NCBI RefSeq assembly: GCF_030690345.1
Contig: NZ_JAUYGV010000006.1
Location: 310,001-374,000, forward strand
Direction: 5' to 3'
DNA length: 64,000 nt
Origin: Rheinheimera sp.
GTDB taxonomy: Bacteria; Pseudomonadota; Gammaproteobacteria; Enterobacterales; Alteromonadaceae
Shown: one piece after another, positions 1 to 7,281 of the stretch
How positions within the stretch are numbered: the first letter of the stretch is position 1
Layout: every line of letters begins with the position of its first letter
The notes under the pieces: generated by a model
What the model was told of the DNA's origin: nothing
Seen by the model: only the letters and a program-made list of their open reading frames with translations
The model's database searches: none
Made by a program: the position numbers and the translations under genes

Positions 1-1
1 G

Positions 2-340
2 CAGGAAACCATGGGTCGCGATAGCGCCTTAACCGCCGGTGATACCATTAAGCTGCAGGAATTTATCCTGCGCACTGAGGATAACCAAAGCCTGCGCCAG
101 CGCCTGAACCAGTTGGCCGGCGACCGCTTTTTTAACAGCCAGAGCGAGCAGCTGGATAACCAGATCAAGCTGATTTTCCGCCGCTTAAAAGAGCATGGCT
201 ACCTGCTGCAGCCACACCACGACCGGCAGTACTATATTGTTACCGGCAAGATTGATTATTTAATTGATGTTATCCGCTTTATCCGCGATGAAGAGCATCT
301 GCCGGTGGACGATACGCCAACGCAGGAGGCGTTAATCTGA
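2..340 (+). CDS. Possible condensin-like accessory subunit (MukE/MksE-like), 5'-partial
   Basis: The reading frame is open from the first bases, so this is probably the C-terminal part of a longer protein. An ATG at 11 with AGGA only four bases upstream is an alternative start. The visible part is about 110 residues, charged and helical. A central stretch (IFRRLKEHGYLLQ, then YYIVTG) looks like a winged-helix hairpin. Its stop is directly followed by the start of a long coiled-coil protein at 340, so the two are translationally coupled. A small winged-helix protein coupled to a coiled-coil protein is the layout of MukE/MukF-type kleisin partners. That assignment is inference from shape and order, not a recognised motif. 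Confidence 0.45.
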   Translation, partial: QETMGRDSALTAGDTIKLQEFILRTEDNQSLRQRLNQLAGDRFFNSQSEQLDNQIKLIFRRLKEHGYLLQPHHDRQYYIVTGKIDYLIDVIRFIRDEEHLPVDDTPTQEALI

Positions 341-1593
341 TGGCGCCGACCGATTCGGGCAGCAGCACAAGCACAGCCTCTAACCTGTTTACTATCGGCG
401 CCGAACGCTTAGCCTTATTGGGCAAGCACCACAAAGCGCTGATGCAGGGCTACTTAGATGGTTTTATTGATGAAACCGCCTTTAGCGAAGGCGCACTGAA
501 AAAACTGATCGCGGCGCGGATTTTATGGCGGCCGGACGAGCAGCAAGCGCTGGCGCTGCGGCCTTTGGTCAGCGAGCTGATTGCCAGCATGGTGGCCGAT
601 GAAAACCGCCGGCAGATTAATGCTGATGTCGCCGAAAAGTTAGAGCAAATCCGCAACCGCGTGCAGGCTTACCGTGATGCGCAGTACAAAGGCGATTACA
701 GCGTGGCTGAGCTGCAGCTACAGCGCTTAACCGAGCATGTGCACGATTTAAGTGGCCAGTTTGAAGAGGCGATAGACAGCTTATGGCACCGGCTAAACAG
801 CGATTTTGGTTTTGTCGCCAGCCTGGATGATAAAATCCGCGAAAACGAGCGGGCACAAAAGCAATTGCGCCGTTTGCTCGATGGCTTGGTGCTGCTGGAT
901 TTCAGCGAATTAATTGAGTTGGCCGAGGGCAACAACCATCTGCGTAAGCTGCTGGTAAGTCAGCTGCAAAATCAGCTCAGCTCGCATCACAGTAGCTTAT
1001 TAGAAGTGCAAAAGCGTTTAGTCGAGCTACTGGCCAAATTCCGCCAGCAGCAAGCGCGCTCAATGTTAATTACTAATATGGCGGCGTTTTTGCGTCAGCA
1101 TCCGAAATACCAACCGGCGGATTACCCCAACCGCAGCGAGTTGCCACAACTGTTTAATCAGGCCGCTGCGATTAAGCCGCAGGCAGCGATAGCACTGGAT
1201 AAAGCCAGCGAGCGGCAAATATTGGCTGAATTAGTGCGCGCGCTGCCACGGCATAAGGCGGTGCAGCTAAGCGACACCCCAGCGGCCAGTTTTGGCCAGC
1301 AATGGCAGGATGAAGCCATCGCCGCGCGGCAGCAGGCACTGAAAACCGACGTGGAGAACTTTTACCTGCGCGTTATCGACCACGGCGGCAAGCTCAGTGC
1401 GCTGGAGTATCTGGCGCAGCAGCAACTTGAGTGGGACAGCGAAATCTGGCTGTATCAGATCATCGCCGAATACCAGGCCCTGCCGCAGGAGGAAAAGCAG
1501 ATGTTTGCTATAATCCGCGACGAAGCGCCGGCCAGCAGCATGAACCAGCTGTTGCTTATCCGTGATATCAGTTTGGGTTTAAAGGCAGCCTGA
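340..1593 (+). CDS. Possible kleisin-like coiled-coil protein (MukF/MksF-like)
   Basis: A 417-residue soluble protein with no signal peptide. Residues ~85-255 are almost continuous amphipathic helix rich in Q, E, L and R, as expected for a coiled coil. A winged-helix-like segment may sit at residues ~20-75, and a more globular C-terminal part at ~290-417. The ATG overlaps the last base of the upstream stop. The next gene starts on the last base of this gene's stop (TGATG at 1591-1595), so this is a tightly coupled three-gene operon. Length, coiled coil and small partner fit a MukF/MksF-type kleisin of a bacterial condensin or Wadjet-like complex. No SMC gene is visible; it would have to lie left of the window. 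Confidence 0.45.
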   Translation: MAPTDSGSSTSTASNLFTIGAERLALLGKHHKALMQGYLDGFIDETAFSEGALKKLIAARILWRPDEQQALALRPLVSELIASMVADENRRQINADVAEKLEQIRNRVQAYRDAQYKGDYSVAELQLQRLTEHVHDLSGQFEEAIDSLWHRLNSDFGFVASLDDKIRENERAQKQLRRLLDGLVLLDFSELIELAEGNNHLRKLLVSQLQNQLSSHHSSLLEVQKRLVELLAKFRQQQARSMLITNMAAFLRQHPKYQPADYPNRSELPQLFNQAAAIKPQAAIALDKASERQILAELVRALPRHKAVQLSDTPAASFGQQWQDEAIAARQQALKTDVENFYLRVIDHGGKLSALEYLAQQQLEWDSEIWLYQIIAEYQALPQEEKQMFAIIRDEAPASSMNQLLLIRDISLGLKAA

Positions 1594-1724
1594 TGAGTTA
1601 CCCGCTAAGCGCCCGGGCGCTGCGCTACTTGCAGCAACTGCAACAGCGGCTGTGTCAGCAGTTAAAAGGGCTAAGACAGCAGAATATGCAGGGGATGACG
1701 CTTAAGCTTATTTCAATATGCTAA
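1593..1724 (+). pseudogene. Truncated third gene of the coiled-coil operon
   Basis: The frame starts with the ATG overlapping the previous stop and encodes 43 residues beginning MSYPLSARAL, helical and glutamine-rich like its neighbours. It ends at TAA 1722-1724, just where the sequence changes to AT-rich, non-coding DNA. The perfect translational coupling suggests that a full-length protein used to be made here and that its 3' part was lost in a rearrangement at about 1690-1720. In MksBEF/Wadjet operons a nuclease-like G/JetD subunit can follow the other genes; whether this was such a gene cannot be told from 43 residues. Confidence 0.5.
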
Positions 1725-1730
1725 CTACCA

Positions 1731-1760
1731 TTGAAAATAACTGTAAAACTCTATTTTCAA
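1731..1760 (+). terminator. Weak hairpin after truncated operon
   Basis: A 9-bp inverted repeat (TTGAAAATA at 1731-1739, TATTTTCAA at 1752-1760) with a 12-base loop lies just after the stop of the truncated gene. It is AT-rich and has no strong T tract, so it is only a possible terminator. Confidence 0.25.
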
Positions 1761-1871
1761 ATAAGTGACGTTATTGTATTTTGCCTCCTTAATTTTGTGC
1801 CGTTGGCACAGGTGATATTTGTATACTTCGCTAAATTGATTTGTGGCAAGTAGGGTCTTAAGGAATAAATA

Positions 1872-2561
1872 GTGGCGCCAAAGGATAGCAAAGTCAGGAA
1901 AGTATACCCCACGTTCACCTTTGCTTGCGGGCCAAAAAGCGCGGTGCTTTTTATACTTTTACATACTGCAACCATCATCCTGCTATTTCAGTATGGTTTA
2001 GTCTACTTCCCTAATGAATATGTAGAAATCGGGTTAAAACGGTTTTCTGATATCGACAAGCTTATATTTGCAGGATTGGCATCTTTGTTTGGCTACTTGC
2101 TATTGGAGTTATTGCTAACAGTTTTGTTTATAAAAAAATTAAGTAAACCCCTGATCTTAGGCAGCGATTATCTGATTATTCCTAAGTGGGCGATACGGAA
2201 CTCGACTATTGGCAAAACCAAACAATCTCTGCGAATTGCAGTTGATGATATCTCTGATATAGAAACACGTTTTTCTGATGCATCAAAAGTGCCATTTTTA
2301 CGGCACCTTATACCTCATCCGATGCTTCTAACCTTAGCAATGGGCACCAGCAGTGTAACTCTTGATCTAAAACACGTCGGAGTTTTTCAACCGATTAATG
2401 GCTGGCTAAAACTTATCAAGGTTCCGATGGGTAGAGGTGCATCAAATCTGCAACCGCACTTAAAGCACGCCAGTTTTAATAGTGTTATTTTGGCCTGTGT
2501 CAGCCTGTCTCTAATGGTGGCTTTTGTTATGCCGTTATTACTGTGGTCATTTAGCCCATAA
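1872..2561 (+). CDS. Hypothetical membrane protein
   Basis: A 229-residue protein that I do not recognise. The GTG start is supported by AAGGA about ten bases upstream. Two hydrophobic segments lie at residues ~24-45 and ~64-87. A soluble, mainly beta-looking stretch follows (~95-200), and a final membrane helix (~205-226) ends the protein. The layout, membrane hairpin plus a globular domain with a short conserved-looking IAVDDISDIETRF stretch, recalls PH-like or YcxB-like membrane proteins, but no family motif is clear. Codon use is AT-richer than in the flanking operon, consistent with a later insertion at the broken operon end. Confidence 0.6.
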   Translation: MAPKDSKVRKVYPTFTFACGPKSAVLFILLHTATIILLFQYGLVYFPNEYVEIGLKRFSDIDKLIFAGLASLFGYLLLELLLTVLFIKKLSKPLILGSDYLIIPKWAIRNSTIGKTKQSLRIAVDDISDIETRFSDASKVPFLRHLIPHPMLLTLAMGTSSVTLDLKHVGVFQPINGWLKLIKVPMGRGASNLQPHLKHASFNSVILACVSLSLMVAFVMPLLLWSFSP

Positions 2562-2577
2562 TTGTTTGTCAGCTGCA

Positions 2578-2901
2578 TTAATTCACTTCAATACTGCCGT
2601 GCTTATTCTGGGTGTAAAGGGTGTAAGGCAATACCACGGTATCGGCGACTAATGAAAAAGTGCCATCAATGACGAAAAACGGAATATTGTTGAAAGAGTC
2701 ACCAAGGTTTTCCTGTCGACTGGGCTCACCGTGCAGCTTGCATAAGTTGTAACTAAAGCCGCTGTATATCCGGGGTATGCTCTGACAGTAACTGCGCTTG
2801 CCGTGGTGCTCAATATTGACATGGGAGGTGGTTACAGGCAGAGTTTTTACTGTAGCACAGGCCGTCAGGCTCATTATCATCGCGAGTAAAAGCAACTTCA
2901 T
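2578..2901 (-). CDS. YceK/YidQ family lipoprotein (DUF1375)
   Basis: A 107-residue lipoprotein with a lipobox ending at LTAC (Cys15) behind a short hydrophobic signal. The C-terminal motif FSLVADTVVLPYTLY matches the FSLVxDTLLLP signature of the E. coli YceK/YidQ (DUF1375) family. The mature protein is expected to be anchored in the outer or inner membrane facing the periplasm; its function is unknown. It is encoded alone, tail-to-tail with the membrane protein gene to the left. Confidence 0.8.
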   Translation of the reverse strand: MKLLLLAMIMSLTACATVKTLPVTTSHVNIEHHGKRSYCQSIPRIYSGFSYNLCKLHGEPSRQENLGDSFNNIPFFVIDGTFSLVADTVVLPYTLYTQNKHGSIEVN

Positions 2902-2985
2902 TGTCCGGTGTTCCTGCAGTAAAATTTGGCCGGAGTTTAATTTACTGTTTTACTAAAGTAAATTTTTATGCGCTGCGATGCCGGT

Positions 2986-3855
2986 TTATTCTGCGATAAA
3001 GCAGATAATCAAGGCAATGTTTGTCAGTACCATGCCCTGGCCGATGCGCAACATGGTGAGGTGGCCGGTTTGTTTCGCTTGTTTGGTGTAATCGCCGGTG
3101 AGCACTTTCCACTGTAAAGCAAGCGATAGCGGTATCATCATCAGCCCTCTGCGGTCGAGGCTGATTAGCCAATCCAGCTTTTTTGAGCCGTATGTTATTT
3201 GATCAGGGTAAAGGCTTGGTAGCAACATAAAGACAAGATAAAGCACTAGAATAGGCCAGTTAAACAAACCAAGAGCTATCAGCCAAGCCGTTTTTGTTGA
3301 TGTCATTTCAGCTGCTGGCGCAGCCCCTTTAATACTAAAAACCTGTAAAGTGCTGCAGTTTTGTTGGCAAACTATGCCGCGCTCCGGCATCAGATAAAGC
3401 GTTAACTCAACGCCGCGAATTGTGGTAGCACGAACCTGGATGATTTTTTTCGGCATATAAAAATCTGCAAATACGTGCTGCAGCAGATTGATATTTAGTA
3501 GTGCTCGCTCGTGGGAGTCTAAACGTTTGGCGCTGACAGCCGTAAAAAAATCTTGCTGCATCTGTGTGGTGTCATGCATCAGGTGGCGCGCAGCTATCGA
3601 GAAAGGCCGGTTTAGTGCGTCAATCCATTGCTGGCCGGCAATAGGCGATAATCGATGGCCAGATGTATCACAATTAAGCTGGACTGATTTAAGTAAGAGT
3701 TGATTTTGTATTGTAGTCAGAGCTTGCGGAGGCAAATGTCTACAGTCTGCAACAGTTGCCTGTATCTGATACGCTGTAAATACAACAGTTAAAAAAGCAA
3801 AAAGCTGAAAGAATCTAATGATGTCGGCCATCCATGCCCCGTAAACTAACTTCAA
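2986..3855 (-). CDS. Hypothetical membrane protein
   Basis: A 289-residue protein without a recognised family. It has an N-terminal hydrophobic segment (residues ~10-32; signal or anchor). A periplasm-like region with several cysteines follows (~33-185), including the CQQNC pair. Membrane helices at ~190-212 and ~265-287 close the protein. It may start at the first ATG (3855) or at the Met nine residues on. No operon partners; the next minus-strand gene upstream starts at 4238. Confidence 0.55.
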   Translation of the reverse strand: MKLVYGAWMADIIRFFQLFAFLTVVFTAYQIQATVADCRHLPPQALTTIQNQLLLKSVQLNCDTSGHRLSPIAGQQWIDALNRPFSIAARHLMHDTTQMQQDFFTAVSAKRLDSHERALLNINLLQHVFADFYMPKKIIQVRATTIRGVELTLYLMPERGIVCQQNCSTLQVFSIKGAAPAAEMTSTKTAWLIALGLFNWPILVLYLVFMLLPSLYPDQITYGSKKLDWLISLDRRGLMMIPLSLALQWKVLTGDYTKQAKQTGHLTMLRIGQGMVLTNIALIICFIAE

Positions 3856-3914
3856 TTACAACGCGGGCGAGGATACAGACTGTTTACAAAAATCTCCAGC
3901 AATAATGGCAGCCT

Positions 3915-4238
3915 TTAAAGGTTTTGGTTGTTTGGTAATGCTAATTTTTGCTCTGCAATCACCTGCCGAAACCGCTCTGAAGTAGTAGCCCAGTCGACTA
4001 AATCGACTTTCCACGGCAGGTCTGACTCGCTAAAGGCTTCGGCTACCTCAGCCAGCAGCGCTAACGGCAGAGGTGTATCACTGATAATAGCTAAATCTAA
4101 ATCCGAATAGGGTTTGGCATTACCTTTTACCCTAGAGCCAAAAGCCCATACTTCGTATTGCGACAGGTAGCGCTGCAAGATAGCGCTGACTTGCTGCCAT
4201 TCACTATCGCTGATCTGTAACCCTGCAGGTTTAGCCAC
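3915..4238 (-). CDS. MNT-type nucleotidyltransferase (antitoxin-like)
   Basis: A 107-residue minimal nucleotidyltransferase. The catalytic signature is complete: G34-S35, ten residues, then D46-x-D48 (SDLDLA), with a third acidic residue probable at VDLVDW. Its start overlaps the end of the upstream HEPN gene by 8 bp. In MNT-HEPN pairs the MNT protein transfers nucleotides to a tyrosine of the HEPN partner and neutralises it (MntA-HepT type), or the pair forms the HI0073/HI0074 complex. Here the HEPN gene comes first, as in HI0074/HI0073. The intact active site argues for a functional protein. Confidence 0.85.
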   Translation of the reverse strand: MAKPAGLQISDSEWQQVSAILQRYLSQYEVWAFGSRVKGNAKPYSDLDLAIISDTPLPLALLAEVAEAFSESDLPWKVDLVDWATTSERFRQVIAEQKLALPNNQNL

Positions 4239-4641
4239 GAGCCAGGCGCTCTGTTAATTGTGATGCCAGAAACTGTGCCTCAGCAAGAAAAGCCGGTATG
4301 CCGGCTACAACCTGCAACGCAATATCTTCATCATAGGTGTGGCTGGTTTTGCTGCGCATATCGCGATAGCTGCGCCAGGTCGGCCAGTCGCCTTGCAGCA
4401 AGCCTTGCTCATTGGCGCTGCGGATCAGATCAGCAAAGGGCATTTGGTCGAACTGCTCTGGCGAAGTTGCGCTATGCTCCAGATAGTGTTTCAGCATCTT
4501 GTGGCTGATTTCATAGGCAACTTTAAAGCGCTGCACCAGGCCATCGCGGATCTGAATATCGCTGATATCCTGCTGATAACGCTGCCAGCCTTCTTGCAGC
4601 CGGGCAATAGCATTAAGTAACGGGCTGATATCTAATGACAT
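4231..4641 (-). CDS. HEPN-domain protein, HI0074/HepT-like toxin or NTase partner
   Basis: A 136-residue all-helical protein of the nucleotidyltransferase substrate-binding (HI0074) family. Near residue 96 it carries the HEPN RNase motif R-x4-H (R96...H101) followed by T-Y103, the tyrosine position modified by MNT partners in characterised HepT systems. It is the promoter-proximal gene of a two-gene operon; the MNT gene overlaps its 3' end by 8 bp. Known relatives act as RNA-cleaving toxins or as binding partners for the NTase. Toxicity here is inferred from the intact motif and gene pairing. Confidence 0.85.
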   Translation of the reverse strand: MSLDISPLLNAIARLQEGWQRYQQDISDIQIRDGLVQRFKVAYEISHKMLKHYLEHSATSPEQFDQMPFADLIRSANEQGLLQGDWPTWRSYRDMRSKTSHTYDEDIALQVVAGIPAFLAEAQFLASQLTERLARG

Positions 4642-4674
4642 GGTAATCCTGTATACGGCAAAGCGGTTTGCCGC

Positions 4675-5370
4675 TTAGCTTAACGCTGAGCTGTTGTGCT
4701 TGCCAGTGGCACTGCCTAACAACACTACGCCCAGCCAGCTAAACCAAATAAGCTGCGTGATGCCAAAAGCATCTTTCAGATAAGGCACTGTATGCAGCAC
4801 AGTCAGGATACCTAAACTACCGACGACCAGCCCCAACAGATGCAACGCTTTGGCAAAGCGCTGCTGTTGCAGCCCGGCGATGCTAAACAGTAGCACCCAC
4901 AGGCCTCCGACCAGCTCGATGCCGCCGCCCAGGGCGTTGGTTAACAGGTTGCCGGCGTTATAGAGCGCCAGTGCTTGCTCAGTACTGGTGTCGAGCAGGC
5001 GCAATGTCATATTCATACCAACTAACGCCACCATACCTGATGCCAGCATCAGCACCAGCCAGACATTGCCAAAGCGTTCAGCTAGCGCGGCGATGACCGG
5101 CTGGTTTTGCGGCATAGCCTGGCGTAATGCCTGCAGCAAAATCGCCAGCAGCACACCAAACAGCAGGTAACCAATGCCATAACCTATGGAAACCAGCAGG
5201 TATTGCTGCTGCAGGTAAAACTGCAACCGGCCAAGGCTATCCAGCCCCGGCGGCACAGTTAACAGGCCAAAGAAAATGACTGCCATGCTGATATAGCAAA
5301 GCGCCATACCAATGGCAGCATAGCCACCACTACGAAAAAGAGCCGGATTGGGTAACGCTTTGCTTGTCAT
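4675..5370 (-). CDS. Multi-pass membrane protein, DUF4386-like
   Basis: A 231-residue integral membrane protein with about six hydrophobic helices (approximately residues 17-38, 55-80, 98-120, 140-163, 172-193, 203-222). The arrangement resembles DUF4386 family proteins, which have no known function. It lies upstream of the HEPN/MNT genes in the same orientation, with 33 bp between, and could be co-transcribed with them, though nothing suggests a shared role. Confidence 0.55.
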   Translation of the reverse strand: MTSKALPNPALFRSGGYAAIGMALCYISMAVIFFGLLTVPPGLDSLGRLQFYLQQQYLLVSIGYGIGYLLFGVLLAILLQALRQAMPQNQPVIAALAERFGNVWLVLMLASGMVALVGMNMTLRLLDTSTEQALALYNAGNLLTNALGGGIELVGGLWVLLFSIAGLQQQRFAKALHLLGLVVGSLGILTVLHTVPYLKDAFGITQLIWFSWLGVVLLGSATGKHNSSALS

Positions 5371-5451
5371 AATAGCTACCTGCAGTGATAGGTTGTGCGG
5401 GAAAGACTATAAGATAGCCTGTTGTTTAACCGTTGGTTGTTTCTGGTTGTA

Positions 5452-6003
5452 TCAAGGTGTGTTTAGCCGGGCCAGCACTGTCGCAGGCTGTGTTAGCGGT
5501 AGTGCGACAATAACCGCTTCACCGGAGCGCGGAAAGATGCCGGTAAGGGCGGTGAAATTGACCTGATGGCTGACCAGCACTGCCGGCTGTGCCAGCTGAG
5601 CTGAGGCAAATTGCAGAACTAAGGCCTGAGTTTGTTTATCGCCATCACCGCGGCCGGCAAAGAAGGAATTTAGCGCGGGTAAGGCGACCGGCCCGGCGCT
5701 ATTCATCAGCCGGGCGGTATCCAGACAGCGGCACCACTGGCTGCTGTATATTGTTATTGCGCCGCTGTATTGCGTACGCAAAGAATCGCCCCAGCGTTTT
5801 GCCTGCTGCTGTCCTTCGCTATTCAGGTTACGCTGGGTGCTGCAGTCTTCTAATACAAAACCGGCCGGGTCACCGCTGCCGGGCGCTAAGGCATGACGCA
5901 TGATCAGCAGCGCTTCGCCCTCGCGCCAAGCCTGCCAGGCGCCATCATCGGCAAAACCGGACGTTGGTAGCAATAACATTAATAGTACGCCTAACATTTT
6001 CAT
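5452..6003 (-). CDS. Periplasmic histidine phosphatase family protein
   Basis: The start chosen is the MKM methionine at 6003, which gives a clean signal peptide (cleavage after GFA, residue 18); the frame extends further upstream without a good start. The mature domain has the histidine phosphatase RH motif (R36-H37, IMRHA), a second arginine region (SSQWCRCLDTA) and the later catalytic-pocket histidine (VSHQVN). Such exported branch members often act on phosphorylated small molecules or sugars; the substrate is unknown. Encoded alone. Confidence 0.85.
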   Translation of the reverse strand: MKMLGVLLMLLLPTSGFADDGAWQAWREGEALLIMRHALAPGSGDPAGFVLEDCSTQRNLNSEGQQQAKRWGDSLRTQYSGAITIYSSQWCRCLDTARLMNSAGPVALPALNSFFAGRGDGDKQTQALVLQFASAQLAQPAVLVSHQVNFTALTGIFPRSGEAVIVALPLTQPATVLARLNTP

Positions 6004-6258
6004 CTGGCCGGGTTCCGCTAATGTTGTGCTGCTTACTCTGTTGCGAATTATTACGTGGCGAAACAGCAATAAGTTTAGTCTGTTGTTACCCGGTCACTAT
6101 TCAGTTTGCGCTGGTTAGCATTTGGCCCACTAGCGTAAAAACGAATTGAAATGATGCAAAAATTTCCGCGCATCGCCTCTACCGCGTCAGAAAATGCTGC
6201 GTTTACTCTTGCCAACGTTTATGAACAACTAAATTACGGCAAAAAAGTTGTTTAAAAT

Positions 6259-7260
6259 TCAATTAGTTAATTCTTTCAGTTTAGTACGGATGTCTTTTTG
6301 AGTTGAACCTTTGGTGGTTAACTCTAACGCTTGTTGGTAACTCTTTATGGCAGTTTCTTTATCCGCGATATTGCTGTTGAGCTGGGCATAAAGCATTAAA
6401 TAATCGACGTATTGCTCATCTTTTACTTTATCTTCGCTGAGTAATAAAGTGAGTGCTTCAAGTGCTTGGTGTTTGTCACCATAATCTTGTAATGCAAGAT
6501 AGGCTGAAGACAGACAAGCCTCCTGCCACTGAGGGAGTTGTTCTGCTGCACTGGTTTTTACTTTACAACTATCCACAAACAATTGCTGAGCTTGAGGTTT
6601 TTCAGAAAACGTCCACAATAAATTTGCCGCGCGATTTAACAACACCATGTCATCATTAAACTCAGATCGGATAGTAGTGACCGTTTTTTTCGCGTCCTCT
6701 GCATCTTGTGTATTCTGCAAGTAATCCATCAACGCAAGGTAGTAACTGCGTTTATCCAGTTGTGCCAATTTGTCTACAATGGCTTTAGAAGCTTTTTTTT
6801 CAGCATCAAAAAAGCCACTTTTAATAGCAAGTGCTTTTGCGGCCTCAACGAGATATTGCGGATTTTCAGGCTCTAATTTCGCTGCAATAATATAGTTTTC
6901 GTTAGATTTACCCACCAGCCCGAGCTTATTAAAAAGGTTCGATTGCTGTTTTATTTGGTACCAAAGCTTACCTGCAACATAGCGTACTTGTGCGGTGTCA
7001 GGATGACGCGCTATCAAGGCTTCAAGTTGCGCTTCTTTGTCTTTTTGATTTGTGGCAACAGCGAGCGCAACCTGAAGAATTTCTATTCTCACATCTTTGC
7101 GGTTGAGCGTTTTAAGTTTACCGGCAAGGAAACTATATTGTCTGTGATAGTAAGCTTGCTCCAGCTCGTCATAACTCGTTTCAGCGGGGGCTGTCTGGGC
7201 AATTGCAGTGAAACAAATAGGTAGAACACAAGCTATTAATCTGGCTATATTATTTATCAT
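6259..7260 (-). CDS. Secreted TPR-repeat protein
   Basis: A 333-residue protein with an N-terminal signal peptide (cleavage near AQTA, residue ~25) followed by helical pairs of TPR type. Examples are the DTAQVRYVAGKLWYQ region (~90-105), the NENYIIAAKLEPENPQYL repeat (~120-137) and the C-terminal AIKSYQQALELT repeat (~307-318). It probably works as a periplasmic scaffold. It lies directly downstream (21 bp) of the ABC permease-peptidase gene in the same orientation, so co-expression with that exporter is plausible. No specific family recognised. Confidence 0.7.
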   Translation of the reverse strand: MINNIARLIACVLPICFTAIAQTAPAETSYDELEQAYYHRQYSFLAGKLKTLNRKDVRIEILQVALAVATNQKDKEAQLEALIARHPDTAQVRYVAGKLWYQIKQQSNLFNKLGLVGKSNENYIIAAKLEPENPQYLVEAAKALAIKSGFFDAEKKASKAIVDKLAQLDKRSYYLALMDYLQNTQDAEDAKKTVTTIRSEFNDDMVLLNRAANLLWTFSEKPQAQQLFVDSCKVKTSAAEQLPQWQEACLSSAYLALQDYGDKHQALEALTLLLSEDKVKDEQYVDYLMLYAQLNSNIADKETAIKSYQQALELTTKGSTQKDIRTKLKELTN

Positions 7261-7281
7261 CTTCTTTTCCTTAGATAATAT

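Noticed and set aside
617-935. Minus-strand frames within the coiled-coil gene
   Set aside because: Overlapping shadows of the coupled plus-strand operon with low-complexity serine/arginine content.
5589-6149. Plus-strand frames opposite the histidine phosphatase gene
   Set aside because: No motif or ribosome-binding site, and the opposite strand carries a complete catalytic signature with a signal peptide.
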